Below are positions 56,791 through 64,000 of a stretch of 64,000 bases of DNA, one piece after another (the stretch's first letter is position 1; every line of letters begins with the position of its first letter). Both the position numbers and the translations under genes were made by a program. The DNA is from Synechocystis sp. PCC 6714 (lineage in GTDB: Bacteria; Cyanobacteriota; Cyanobacteriia; Cyanobacteriales; Microcystaceae), in NCBI RefSeq assembly GCF_000478825.2, contig NZ_CP007542.1:2480001-2544000 (forward strand), given 5' to 3'. The notes under the pieces are model-generated. The model made no database searches and was not told the DNA's origin. It was given only the letters and a program-made list of their open reading frames with translations.

Positions 56791-58836
56791 ATGCCTCCAG
56801 TCCCCATGCCCGTTGCCACCGCCGAACAAGATCGCGATGTAGTGGTGATCGACGCAGTGGTGGAAGAAATTCGTCCCCCCCGTTTACCAAAAAGCCATTT
56901 AGAAGATTTGGGACCAGTCAGCGATATGTTCCCAGAAAGTTGGGAGTATCACCCAGATTTGATTATGGAATTTTATCGTAAGCGACCGTTGCAGGTATTA
57001 GGACGTTTAATTAATATTCTTTTTCCTTTACTCTGGTTTGCGGTGGGCATTTGGTGGGAAAAATTATGGGGGAAAGATCCCACTGTTTCCAGGGCAAAAG
57101 CAATTCAACTGCGGGAGCTATTAACTAATCTCGGCCCAACCTATATTAAAGTTGGCCAAGCCCTTTCCACCCGTCCTGATTTGGTTCCGCCTACTTTTTT
57201 AGATGAATTGACTAGTTTGCAGGATCAATTACCATCTTTTCCTAATGAAGTGGCATACCGTTTTATCGAAGAAGAATTAGGTGCCCCTGCTAACGAAATT
57301 TATGCAGAATTATCTCCAGAACCCATCGCCGCCGCTTCCCTAGGCCAGGTTTATAAAGGTAAGTTAAAAACCGGCGAATCTGTAGCCGTTAAAGTTCAAA
57401 GGCCAGATTTAGTCAAGCGCATCACCCTTGATATTTACATCATGCGTTCCCTTTCCCTTTGGGCTAGGCGATCGGTAAAAAGATTACGCTCGGATCTAGT
57501 GGCTATTACCGATGAGTTGGCCAGTCGGGTATTCGAGGAAATGAACTATTTTCAAGAAGCAATTAATGCCGAGAAATTTGCTCAACTTTATGGTGCATTA
57601 CCGGAAATTTATGTGCCTAGCATCTATTGGCAATATACAGGACGACGGGTTTTAACTATGGAGTGGGTGCAGGGCACCAAACTAACCAATATCAAAGCCA
57701 TCCAAGCCCAAGGCATCGACGCCACCCATTTAGTGGAAGTGGGGGTACAGTGTTCCCTGCGGCAATTATTGGAGCACGGTTTTTTCCATGCCGATCCCCA
57801 TCCCGGCAATTTACTAGCCATGGCCGACGGTCGTTTAGCCTACCTGGACTTCGGTATGATGAGTACCATTCAGCCCTATCAAAGATATGGTTTGATCGAA
57901 GCAGTGGTGCATTTAGTGAATCGGGATTTTGATTCCCTAGCTAAGGATTATGTCAAGCTAGATTTTCTCAAACCCGATACGGATTTAAAACCGATTATTC
58001 CCGCCCTCAGTCAAGTTTTTGGCAATGCGTTGGGGGCCAGTGTGGCGGAGTTGAATTTTAAGAGCATCACCGATCAAATGTCGGCCATGATGTATGAGTT
58101 TCCTTTCCGGGTGCCGGCTTATTACGCCTTAATTATTCGTTCTATGGTGACTTTGGAGGGCATTGCCATTGGCATTGATCCTAATTTTAAGGTGTTGAGT
58201 AAAGCCTATCCCTACATTGCGAAAAGATTGTTAACGGATCAATCAGAAGAACTACGCACTTCTCTGAAGGAATTATTGTTTAAAGATGGGAGCTTCCGTT
58301 GGAATCGTTTGGAAAATTTATTGCGTAACGCAAAGAATTCCCCTGGATTTGATTTTGATTATGTGCTTAATGAAGCGACAGATTTCCTGCTCTCGGAACG
58401 GGGCAAATTTATCCGCGATCGCCTGGTGGCGGAATTGGTGAACAACATTGATCAATTGGGGCGTAATACTTGGCAACAGGTTAGCCACAATATCCAGGAA
58501 AGGATTGGTTTTTTGAGCGACATCGGTGGTAGCAACGGCAAAACCCCAAAGCCGGCGGTGGTTAAAGTTGATCCCCAATCGGCCATGGCTCAACAGGGGG
58601 AAACCTGGCAACATTTACAGAATATTTGGCAAATTCTCAAAGATACGCCCGGTTTTGACCCGGTTAAATTTGTCCCTGTACTAAACCAAATCATCGTTAA
58701 CCCCACTTCCCGACAAATGGGGCAACAGGTGGCCGAAGGATTATTGCAAAAGGCGATCGCCCGGGTGATCCGGCAATGGGCCCTCGCTTTGGAAAGTCAA
58801 CCTAACCCGGCTATGAAAATCCGCAATGCGGCTTAG
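56791..58836 (+). CDS. ABC1/AarF/UbiB-family atypical kinase
   Basis: 681 residues. The family's KxGQ helix is seen in NLGPTYIKVGQALSTRPDLVP, the A-rich loop in PIAAASLGQVYKG, the lysine in VAVKVQRP, and the catalytic region in HGFFHADPHPGNLLA and YLDFGMMS. A hydrophobic segment (LINILFPLLWFAVGIWW) lies before the kinase fold and a long C-terminal extension follows. Relatives regulate quinone and prenyl-lipid metabolism. ATG start. Divergent from recG. Confidence 0.88.
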   Translation: MPPVPMPVATAEQDRDVVVIDAVVEEIRPPRLPKSHLEDLGPVSDMFPESWEYHPDLIMEFYRKRPLQVLGRLINILFPLLWFAVGIWWEKLWGKDPTVSRAKAIQLRELLTNLGPTYIKVGQALSTRPDLVPPTFLDELTSLQDQLPSFPNEVAYRFIEEELGAPANEIYAELSPEPIAAASLGQVYKGKLKTGESVAVKVQRPDLVKRITLDIYIMRSLSLWARRSVKRLRSDLVAITDELASRVFEEMNYFQEAINAEKFAQLYGALPEIYVPSIYWQYTGRRVLTMEWVQGTKLTNIKAIQAQGIDATHLVEVGVQCSLRQLLEHGFFHADPHPGNLLAMADGRLAYLDFGMMSTIQPYQRYGLIEAVVHLVNRDFDSLAKDYVKLDFLKPDTDLKPIIPALSQVFGNALGASVAELNFKSITDQMSAMMYEFPFRVPAYYALIIRSMVTLEGIAIGIDPNFKVLSKAYPYIAKRLLTDQSEELRTSLKELLFKDGSFRWNRLENLLRNAKNSPGFDFDYVLNEATDFLLSERGKFIRDRLVAELVNNIDQLGRNTWQQVSHNIQERIGFLSDIGGSNGKTPKPAVVKVDPQSAMAQQGETWQHLQNIWQILKDTPGFDPVKFVPVLNQIIVNPTSRQMGQQVAEGLLQKAIARVIRQWALALESQPNPAMKIRNAA

Positions 58837-58939
58837 GCCATGGCACCCATAGAGCTAAACCAAAATTTTGCGGGGGTAGCATAAAGCCAGTGCCGGTCAA
58901 TGCGACAATGGGAGGTTACGTCCCCAAATTGCCTTGGTA

Positions 58940-60124
58940 ATGAGTCTGAATTGGATTAGTCGCGCCGATCGCCTACAAGCCTTACCCCCCTATGTTTTTG
59001 CCCGTCTGGATGAATTGAAAGCCAAGGCCAGGGAACAGGGCCTGGATTTGATTGACCTGGGCATGGGCAACCCCGATGGCAAAGCCCCCCAACCGATTAT
59101 TGAAGCGGCGATCGCCGAGTTGGAAAACCCAGAATCCCACGGTTATCCTCCCTTTGAGGGCACCCAAAGTTTTCGTCAGAGCATCACTCGCTGGTACGCC
59201 CGTCAGTACGGGGTAGATTTAGACCCCGATTCCGAAGCCTTACCCTTGATTGGATCCAAAGAGGGTCTGGGTCATTTAGCCCTAGCCTACGTTAACCCAG
59301 GGGATTTGGTCTTAGTGCCTACCCCTTCCTACCCGGCCCATTTTCGGGGGCCCCTAATTGCCGGGGCAAAAATTTACCCCATTATGCTATCGGCAAAGGA
59401 TAACTGGTTAATTCAACTGGATCAAATTCCCGAGGCGATCGCCCGACAAGCGAAGATACTCTACTTTAACTATCCCAATAACCCCACCACCGCCACTGCC
59501 CCCAGGGAATTTTACGAAGCCATCACCGATTGGGCCCGCCATTACCAAATCATGTTGGTCCATGACCTCTGCTATGCAGAGTTAGCCTTTGATGGTTATC
59601 AGCCCACCAGTTTATTGGAAATACCTGGAGCTAAGGACTTTAGTGTGGAATTCCATACCCTTTCTAAAACCTATAACATGGCCGGTTGGCGGGTAGGATT
59701 TGTGGTGGGTAACCAAGAAATTATCCAAGGTCTAAGAACTTTAAAAACTAACCTAGATTACGGTATTTTCCGGGTGGTACAAAAAGCGGCGGAAACAGCC
59801 CTGAGCTTGCCAGAAAGTTACATTGAAATAGTTAGAAAACGTTACCAAGAACGGCGAGATTTTGTCATCAATGGTTTAAGTAAATTGGGCTGGTCCATTA
59901 CCCCGTCCCAAGCCACCATGTACCTTTGGGTTCCCTGTCCGGTGGGTATGGGTTCCACGGATTTTGCCCTAACAGTTTTGGAAAAAACCGGTGTGGTGAT
60001 GACCCCCGGTAATGCCTTTGGAGAAGCAGGGGAAGGTTACGTCCGCTTAAGTTTAATTGCCGATGGCGATCGCCTGGGGCAAGCATTACAGCGCATTGAG
60101 CAGGCGGGCATTCGTTATAGTTAG
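58940..60124 (+). CDS. class I/II PLP aminotransferase (AspC/DAP-aminotransferase-like)
   Basis: 394 residues from ATG 58940. Visible are DLGMGNPDGKAP, GYPPFEGTQSFRQSI, YFNYPNNPTTATAP, VHDLCYAELAFDGY and the PLP lysine in LSKTYNMAGWRVGF, with the final Arg in YVRLSLIADGDR. This is the branch annotated as aspartate aminotransferase in Synechocystis (from memory sll0006); LL-diaminopimelate and alanine aminotransferases are near relatives. It follows the ABC1 gene on the same strand. Confidence 0.88.
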   Translation: MSLNWISRADRLQALPPYVFARLDELKAKAREQGLDLIDLGMGNPDGKAPQPIIEAAIAELENPESHGYPPFEGTQSFRQSITRWYARQYGVDLDPDSEALPLIGSKEGLGHLALAYVNPGDLVLVPTPSYPAHFRGPLIAGAKIYPIMLSAKDNWLIQLDQIPEAIARQAKILYFNYPNNPTTATAPREFYEAITDWARHYQIMLVHDLCYAELAFDGYQPTSLLEIPGAKDFSVEFHTLSKTYNMAGWRVGFVVGNQEIIQGLRTLKTNLDYGIFRVVQKAAETALSLPESYIEIVRKRYQERRDFVINGLSKLGWSITPSQATMYLWVPCPVGMGSTDFALTVLEKTGVVMTPGNAFGEAGEGYVRLSLIADGDRLGQALQRIEQAGIRYS

Positions 60125-60161
60125 TGGATTACTAGTCAATTCTCCCTGGGGAGTCAAGTAG

Positions 60162-60737
60162 ATGGTTTTAGCCCCCCCCAAAGTGTCAACCCTTTCCTTG
60201 GAATCCTTCTTGGCCCTGCCGGAAACAAAACCCGCCCAGGAATATTGCCGGGGCATTGTTACCCAGAAACCCATGCCCAAAGGTAAACACAGCACTATCC
60301 AGTTCGAGTTAGCAGCGGCCGTCAATGCCCAAGTTAAACCCAGCAAAATTGCTTATGCTTTGCCAGAACTGCGTTGTACCTTTGGTGATCGTTCCATTGT
60401 GCCGGACATTGCCGTGATCCGTTGGCAAAATTTACCCCTAGATAGCGATGGTGAAATAGCAGACCGATTTGATCGTGCCCCGGATTGGCTCATAGAAATT
60501 CTTTCTCCGGATCAGTCGGTCACTCTGGTGATGGAAAAAATCATTTTTTCTCTCAAGGCCGGCACGGAATTAGCGTGGTTAGTGGATCCCATGGCCAAAT
60601 CGATTACCGTTTTTACCGCTGGTTTGCCCCAGGTTTATCTAGCCCAGAGTGAAATTCAAGAATCACTGACGGTGTTTGCCGACCTTGAAAATTGGTCTAT
60701 TACCGCCGCTGAAGTTTTTGAATGGTTAAAAATCTAA
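60162..60737 (+). CDS. Uma2-family (DUF820) PD-(D/E)xK nuclease-like protein
   Basis: 191 residues. The family pattern is present: KPAQEYCRGIVTQKPMPKGKHSTIQFELAAAVN, the metal-binding Asp in VPDIAVIRW, the Glu in WLIEILSPDQS and a Lys in MEKIIFSLKAGTELAWLVDP. Uma2 proteins are greatly expanded in cyanobacteria; their biological role is unknown. ATG start with GGGGAG 8 nt upstream. Confidence 0.85.
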   Translation: MVLAPPKVSTLSLESFLALPETKPAQEYCRGIVTQKPMPKGKHSTIQFELAAAVNAQVKPSKIAYALPELRCTFGDRSIVPDIAVIRWQNLPLDSDGEIADRFDRAPDWLIEILSPDQSVTLVMEKIIFSLKAGTELAWLVDPMAKSITVFTAGLPQVYLAQSEIQESLTVFADLENWSITAAEVFEWLKI

Positions 60738-60763
60738 CTTATTCAGTTCCAAAAGCTGTAACG

Positions 60764-61279
60764 ATGTCGTCACTGTTTTATCCATTGTTTAAAACCTTTT
60801 TGGTTCTTATAATTACCCTTATCTCGATTATTGCCTTAGATGGAAAGGCGATCGCCGGAGAGATGGTGGTGCAATGGCAAGGGAATACCGGCTATCAGGT
60901 CCAAGCCAAAGCTACCTATCCAGATAATTTGCATGAAGAGCCAGGGACAATGGTGGAAGTCATGGGCAGGCAAAAAGCTAAAAACCTGAGCAAGCTTGAG
61001 GTGACAGTAAGCGATGCCCAAGGGAAAATCCTAGCTGCTTACAATAACATCAACCAGGATAATCAGGGTGAAAATAACTTCCTACAATTCCATTTTGATC
61101 TCGTCAATCAACGGTTAAAAGGTTGGCTTGATATCGGTGGAGTTGGGCCCAGTGATTATTTTTTAAAGGGACAGCCAGGGGCAAGTTTAGCTCTTTTCCG
61201 TCTGGACGAATATGGTAATGAATCTAAGCTTGACCATAACAGTGGTGCCATTATTGTTAGCTTGCTAGGGTCAAGTTAA
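60764..61279 (+). CDS. exported protein of unknown function
   Basis: 171 residues from ATG 60764. A typical signal peptide (FKTFLVLIITLISIIALDGKAIAGE) with probable cleavage after AIA or AGE, then a beta-rich domain without cysteines (MVVQWQGNTGYQVQAKATY, LSKLEVTVSDAQGKILAAYNN, GWLDIGGVGPSDYFL). No family recognised. An earlier start at 60722 would overlap the Uma2 gene by 16 nt. Convergent with the GST; the two 3' ends overlap by 9 nt. Confidence 0.7.
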   Translation: MSSLFYPLFKTFLVLIITLISIIALDGKAIAGEMVVQWQGNTGYQVQAKATYPDNLHEEPGTMVEVMGRQKAKNLSKLEVTVSDAQGKILAAYNNINQDNQGENNFLQFHFDLVNQRLKGWLDIGGVGPSDYFLKGQPGASLALFRLDEYGNESKLDHNSGAIIVSLLGSS

Positions 61280-61939
61280 CCCAGGCGGCAAAGTTTCTCC
61301 GCAAATTAAATGAATCTCCTTAATACGCTCAAATAACCAGGGTACGGATTGTTGATATTCAGGTAAAAGCGCCAAGGGACTGAGCAAAGCAGCTGCCGTC
61401 AGATCAGCCACCGTTAAATGATTGCCACAAAGATATTCTTCGTCTTGCCAAATGCCAAGTACTTGGAAGGCCAGTTCTAGTCTTTGCTTAGCTAATGCAA
61501 CGGTGGTCGGATTTATGTTGTACTGACGACGAACAATTTTAATCACCAGCTGACTAGTGAATGATGGATCGATGGCCTTGCCCTCCCCCGCCCGGTAATC
61601 ATAGTACACAAACCGGGTAGCTGTGCCAATACTTTCATCTAACCAATCTTCCAACCACTCCGCCTTCAATCTCTGCTCAGGATCGAGGGGAAATAAACGG
61701 CGATCTGGGGAAATTTTTTCTAGAAAACGAAAAATTGCACTGGAATCGCTGATATATTCAGGCTTTCCAGGCATTTCTGGACAGAGCACCGGCACAGTAG
61801 TTGTGCCCGTTAAAGGCCGGAGTTGCAGGGCATGAAGACCAGGGGTTAAATTTTTCACCCGATAATCAATACCCTGATAACCCAAAGCCAGTCTTGCTTT
61901 GCGGCAATAGTGGGAAGTACTAAATTGAAGCAACAACAT
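61271..61939 (-). CDS. glutathione S-transferase family protein
   Basis: 222 residues. The thioredoxin-like N domain starts LLLQFSTSHYCRKARLALGYQGIDY, with a Ser and a Cys at the glutathione site, then GTTTVPVL and ISDSSAIFRFLE. The helical C domain includes NHLTVADLTAAALLSPLALL. ATG 61939 lies 1 nt after the infB stop, so it is probably co-translated with infB. Substrate unknown. Confidence 0.85.
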   Translation of the reverse strand: MLLLQFSTSHYCRKARLALGYQGIDYRVKNLTPGLHALQLRPLTGTTTVPVLCPEMPGKPEYISDSSAIFRFLEKISPDRRLFPLDPEQRLKAEWLEDWLDESIGTATRFVYYDYRAGEGKAIDPSFTSQLVIKIVRRQYNINPTTVALAKQRLELAFQVLGIWQDEEYLCGNHLTVADLTAAALLSPLALLPEYQQSVPWLFERIKEIHLICGETLPPGLT

Positions 61940-61940
61940 C

Positions 61941-64000
61941 CTAGGTGGCCAACGTCCGACGCTTCATGGTCATTTCGTAGGCTTCGATGATATCTCCCTC
62001 CTTCCACTCATTGAATTTACTACAGCCAATACCGCATTCATAGCCAGCATTGACTTCCCGTGCATCCTCCTTGATCCGCTTGAGGGAATCGATGTTGCCT
62101 TCAAAGACCACTTGATCGCCCCGGCGTACCCGTAGATTGCGGTTCCGGATAATTTTGCCCGACTGGACATAACAACCGGCAATGTTGCCCCGACCAACGG
62201 GGAATACCGCGCGCACTTCTGCTGTACCGAGGGAAGACTCAATTTCTTCGGGATCCAAGAGACCTTCCATGGCCCCCTGGATATCATCCAAGAGTTTGTA
62301 GATGATGTCGTATTCCCGAATATCTACCCCTTCCCGGTCTGCTGCTTGGCGAGCTCCCGTGGCCAAGGTCGTGTTGAAGCCGATAATAATTGCTCCACTG
62401 GCGGCGGCCAAATCCACATCGGTTTCCGTGACTTCCCCAGGGGAAGCAAGAAGTACCCGGATCTGTACCTCGCCTTGGGGTAACTGTTCCAAAGCCCCCA
62501 AAATTGCCCCCACGGAACCTTGCACATCTGCTTTGAGGATGATGTTGAGTTCCTTGAGTTCCCCTTCCTGGGCCTGGGCGGAAATACTGCTGAGGGTAAC
62601 TTTACGGGAGGACATGGCCTGTTGCAGACGGGTTTGACGGTCCTCCATGGCCCGGGCTTCCGCCTGGAGACGGGCATCCTTTTCGTTGGTGAACACTTCA
62701 AATTCATCCCCGGCGGCGGGCACATCCCCTAAACCGAGAATTTCGACTGCGAAGGAAGGACTGGCTTCCTCTACCTTGTCGCCGCGGTCGTCAATCATGG
62801 CCCGGATTTTACCGTACACAGCCCCCACCACAATGGCATCCCCAACCCGTAGGGTACCGTTCTGGATTAGTAGAGTGGCCACAGGGCCCCGGGTCCGGTC
62901 TAGGTTGGCCTCAATCACGGTGCCTTTGGCCTGACGGTTGGGATTAGCAACCAGTTCTTCCACTTCCGATACGAGCAGAATCATTTCCAGCAAGCCGTCT
63001 AAGTTATCACCGTTGAGGGCACTAACGGGCACCATAATGGTGTCTCCACCCCATTCCTCGGCTAATAAACCGAGTTCTGACAACTCCTGTTTAATGCGAT
63101 CGGGATTAGCTTCAGGTTTATCGACCTTGTTAATAGCTACAATTAGCGGCACCCCAGCGGCCTTAGCATGGCTGATGGCTTCCCTCGTTTGGGGTTGAAC
63201 ACCATCGTCGGCGGCCACAACTAAAATGGCAATATCCGTAACTTTGGCTCCCCGGGCCCGCATGGCGGTAAAGGCTTCGTGGCCAGGGGTGTCAAGGAAG
63301 ACAATTTGTTCCGTTTTACCGTTGTGCTCCACTTCCACATGGTAAGCACCGATATGCTGGGTAATGCCCCCCGCTTCCCCTTGGGCGACCTTGGTTTTGC
63401 GGATGGAGTCCAGCAAAGTAGTTTTACCGTGGTCTACGTGGCCCATGATGGTGACCACAGGGGGACGACGTACTAGGTTATCTAGATCTGCTTCATCGAG
63501 CATTTCTGTGGTTTTGGCGGCCGCAGCCACTTTTTCGGGGGTTTCCACCGCCACCTCAAAGGACTCGGCCACCATACGGGCCGTTTCTTCGTCCAGGGTT
63601 TGGGTAATTTGTACCGCCACCCCTTTGAGGAAGAGCCGTTTGATAATGTCCGTTTCCGAAACTTTTAGGAGATCCGCCAGATCCCGAACAGTCAAGCTCC
63701 GGTTTAACATGATCACTTCTGGTTTTTGCACCACTTCCTTCCGGTCCCGGCGATCGCCACGGCTACGGGAATTACCACCAGGACTACTACCTGCTTCCGA
63801 CTTGAGGGTGGGTTTTTTAACCTTGGCAACGGTGGGAGCGCTGGGTTTGGCCAAGGATTTTGGTTTGGGGGGACGGGCAATGGAAAGACTGACCAAGGTG
63901 GGTTTAGGACCGTTATCTCCTTCCATATCAAGGTCATCGTCATCTTCATCCATTTTAGGACGACGCTTGCCCTTATTCGCTGCCTTGGCCTTATTGGCTT
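61941..64000 (-). CDS. infB: translation initiation factor IF-2 (N terminus beyond window)
   Basis: Reads in frame to the window edge, giving about 686 residues of an expected 1000. The visible order is a charged linker ([13 protein letters not shown]), the IF2N domain ([26 protein letters not shown]), the GTPase ([58 protein letters not shown]), domains II and III, and the fMet-tRNA-binding domain IV ([26 protein letters not shown]). The missing part is the N-terminal 300 or so residues. Confidence 0.96.
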   Translation of the reverse strand, partial: ANKAKAANKGKRRPKMDEDDDDLDMEGDNGPKPTLVSLSIARPPKPKSLAKPSAPTVAKVKKPTLKSEAGSSPGGNSRSRGDRRDRKEVVQKPEVIMLNRSLTVRDLADLLKVSETDIIKRLFLKGVAVQITQTLDEETARMVAESFEVAVETPEKVAAAAKTTEMLDEADLDNLVRRPPVVTIMGHVDHGKTTLLDSIRKTKVAQGEAGGITQHIGAYHVEVEHNGKTEQIVFLDTPGHEAFTAMRARGAKVTDIAILVVAADDGVQPQTREAISHAKAAGVPLIVAINKVDKPEANPDRIKQELSELGLLAEEWGGDTIMVPVSALNGDNLDGLLEMILLVSEVEELVANPNRQAKGTVIEANLDRTRGPVATLLIQNGTLRVGDAIVVGAVYGKIRAMIDDRGDKVEEASPSFAVEILGLGDVPAAGDEFEVFTNEKDARLQAEARAMEDRQTRLQQAMSSRKVTLSSISAQAQEGELKELNIILKADVQGSVGAILGALEQLPQGEVQIRVLLASPGEVTETDVDLAAASGAIIIGFNTTLATGARQAADREGVDIREYDIIYKLLDDIQGAMEGLLDPEEIESSLGTAEVRAVFPVGRGNIAGCYVQSGKIIRNRNLRVRRGDQVVFEGNIDSLKRIKEDAREVNAGYECGIGCSKFNEWKEGDIIEAYEMTMKRRTLAT

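Noticed and set aside
60162-60737. Uma2 nuclease as part of a restriction or defence island
   Set aside because: Neighbours are housekeeping genes (an aminotransferase, a GST, infB); no methyltransferase or other defence gene is present.

Overview
The window is from a unicellular cyanobacterium very close to Synechocystis sp. PCC 6803. Markers are psaM, the plastid-type genes ycf20, ycf21, ycf35 and ycf46, crtO, sphR/sphS, a rimO-crhR operon, and about fifty copies of the HIP1 palindrome GCGATCGC. Blocks that, as I remember, lie far apart in PCC 6803 (the ribosomal cluster, the ycf20-psaM-lpxC block, the sphR-crhR-hisH block, the recG-sppA block) are joined here, so this is probably a sister strain and not PCC 6803 itself. 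That placement rests on memory, not on an alignment.

Layout. 1-11958 (minus strand): an uninterrupted S10-spc-alpha ribosomal cluster read from rplC to rpsM, including secY, adk and infA, and driven by a near-consensus promoter (12305-12333) with a leader of about 340 nt. 12481-20884: a divergent dps gene, chorismate lyase (ycf21), a metallophosphoesterase, an NYN nuclease, a ROK kinase, a membrane di-iron hydroxylase, ycf20, a Z-ISO/NnrU-like protein, a YlqD-like protein, psaM and a one-pass membrane protein. 20885-23433: a scarred region with an IS200/IS605 right-end relic abutting lpxC, tRNA-Gly(CCC) and a decayed DUF4114 gene. 23434-33690: hisH, argC, the rimO-crhR operon, sphR, a three-repeat protein of unknown function, and a three-gene operon (RHH/zinc-ribbon protein, Ycf46 ATPase, Ycf35). 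33956-44405: an ATP-grasp protein, accD, sphS, thrS, a short Hsp70, crtO and sppA. 44519-53500: a 2641-residue modular adhesin-like gene followed by a truncated, frameshifted paralogue tail. 54108-64000: recG, an ABC1/UbiB kinase, an aminotransferase, a Uma2 nuclease, an exported protein, a GST and the 3' two thirds of infB.

How the genes work together. The first 12 kb supply ribosomal proteins, translation initiation factor 1 and the Sec channel, and infB at the other end adds IF-2. SphS and SphR form the phosphate two-component pair although their genes are 7 kb apart. Ycf21 (plastoquinone head group), CrtO, the Z-ISO-like protein and PsaM serve photosynthesis and carotenoid metabolism. The accessory material is the giant surface-protein locus between recG and sppA, the decayed genes, the IS relic and a pair of 95-bp MITE-like elements.

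No defence system, prophage or CRISPR array is visible. The most unusual items are the giant modular gene with its broken tail copy, the long structured rplC leader, the paired 95-bp elements, the IS end that appears to supply the lpxC stop codon, and the Ycf46 stress-type operon.
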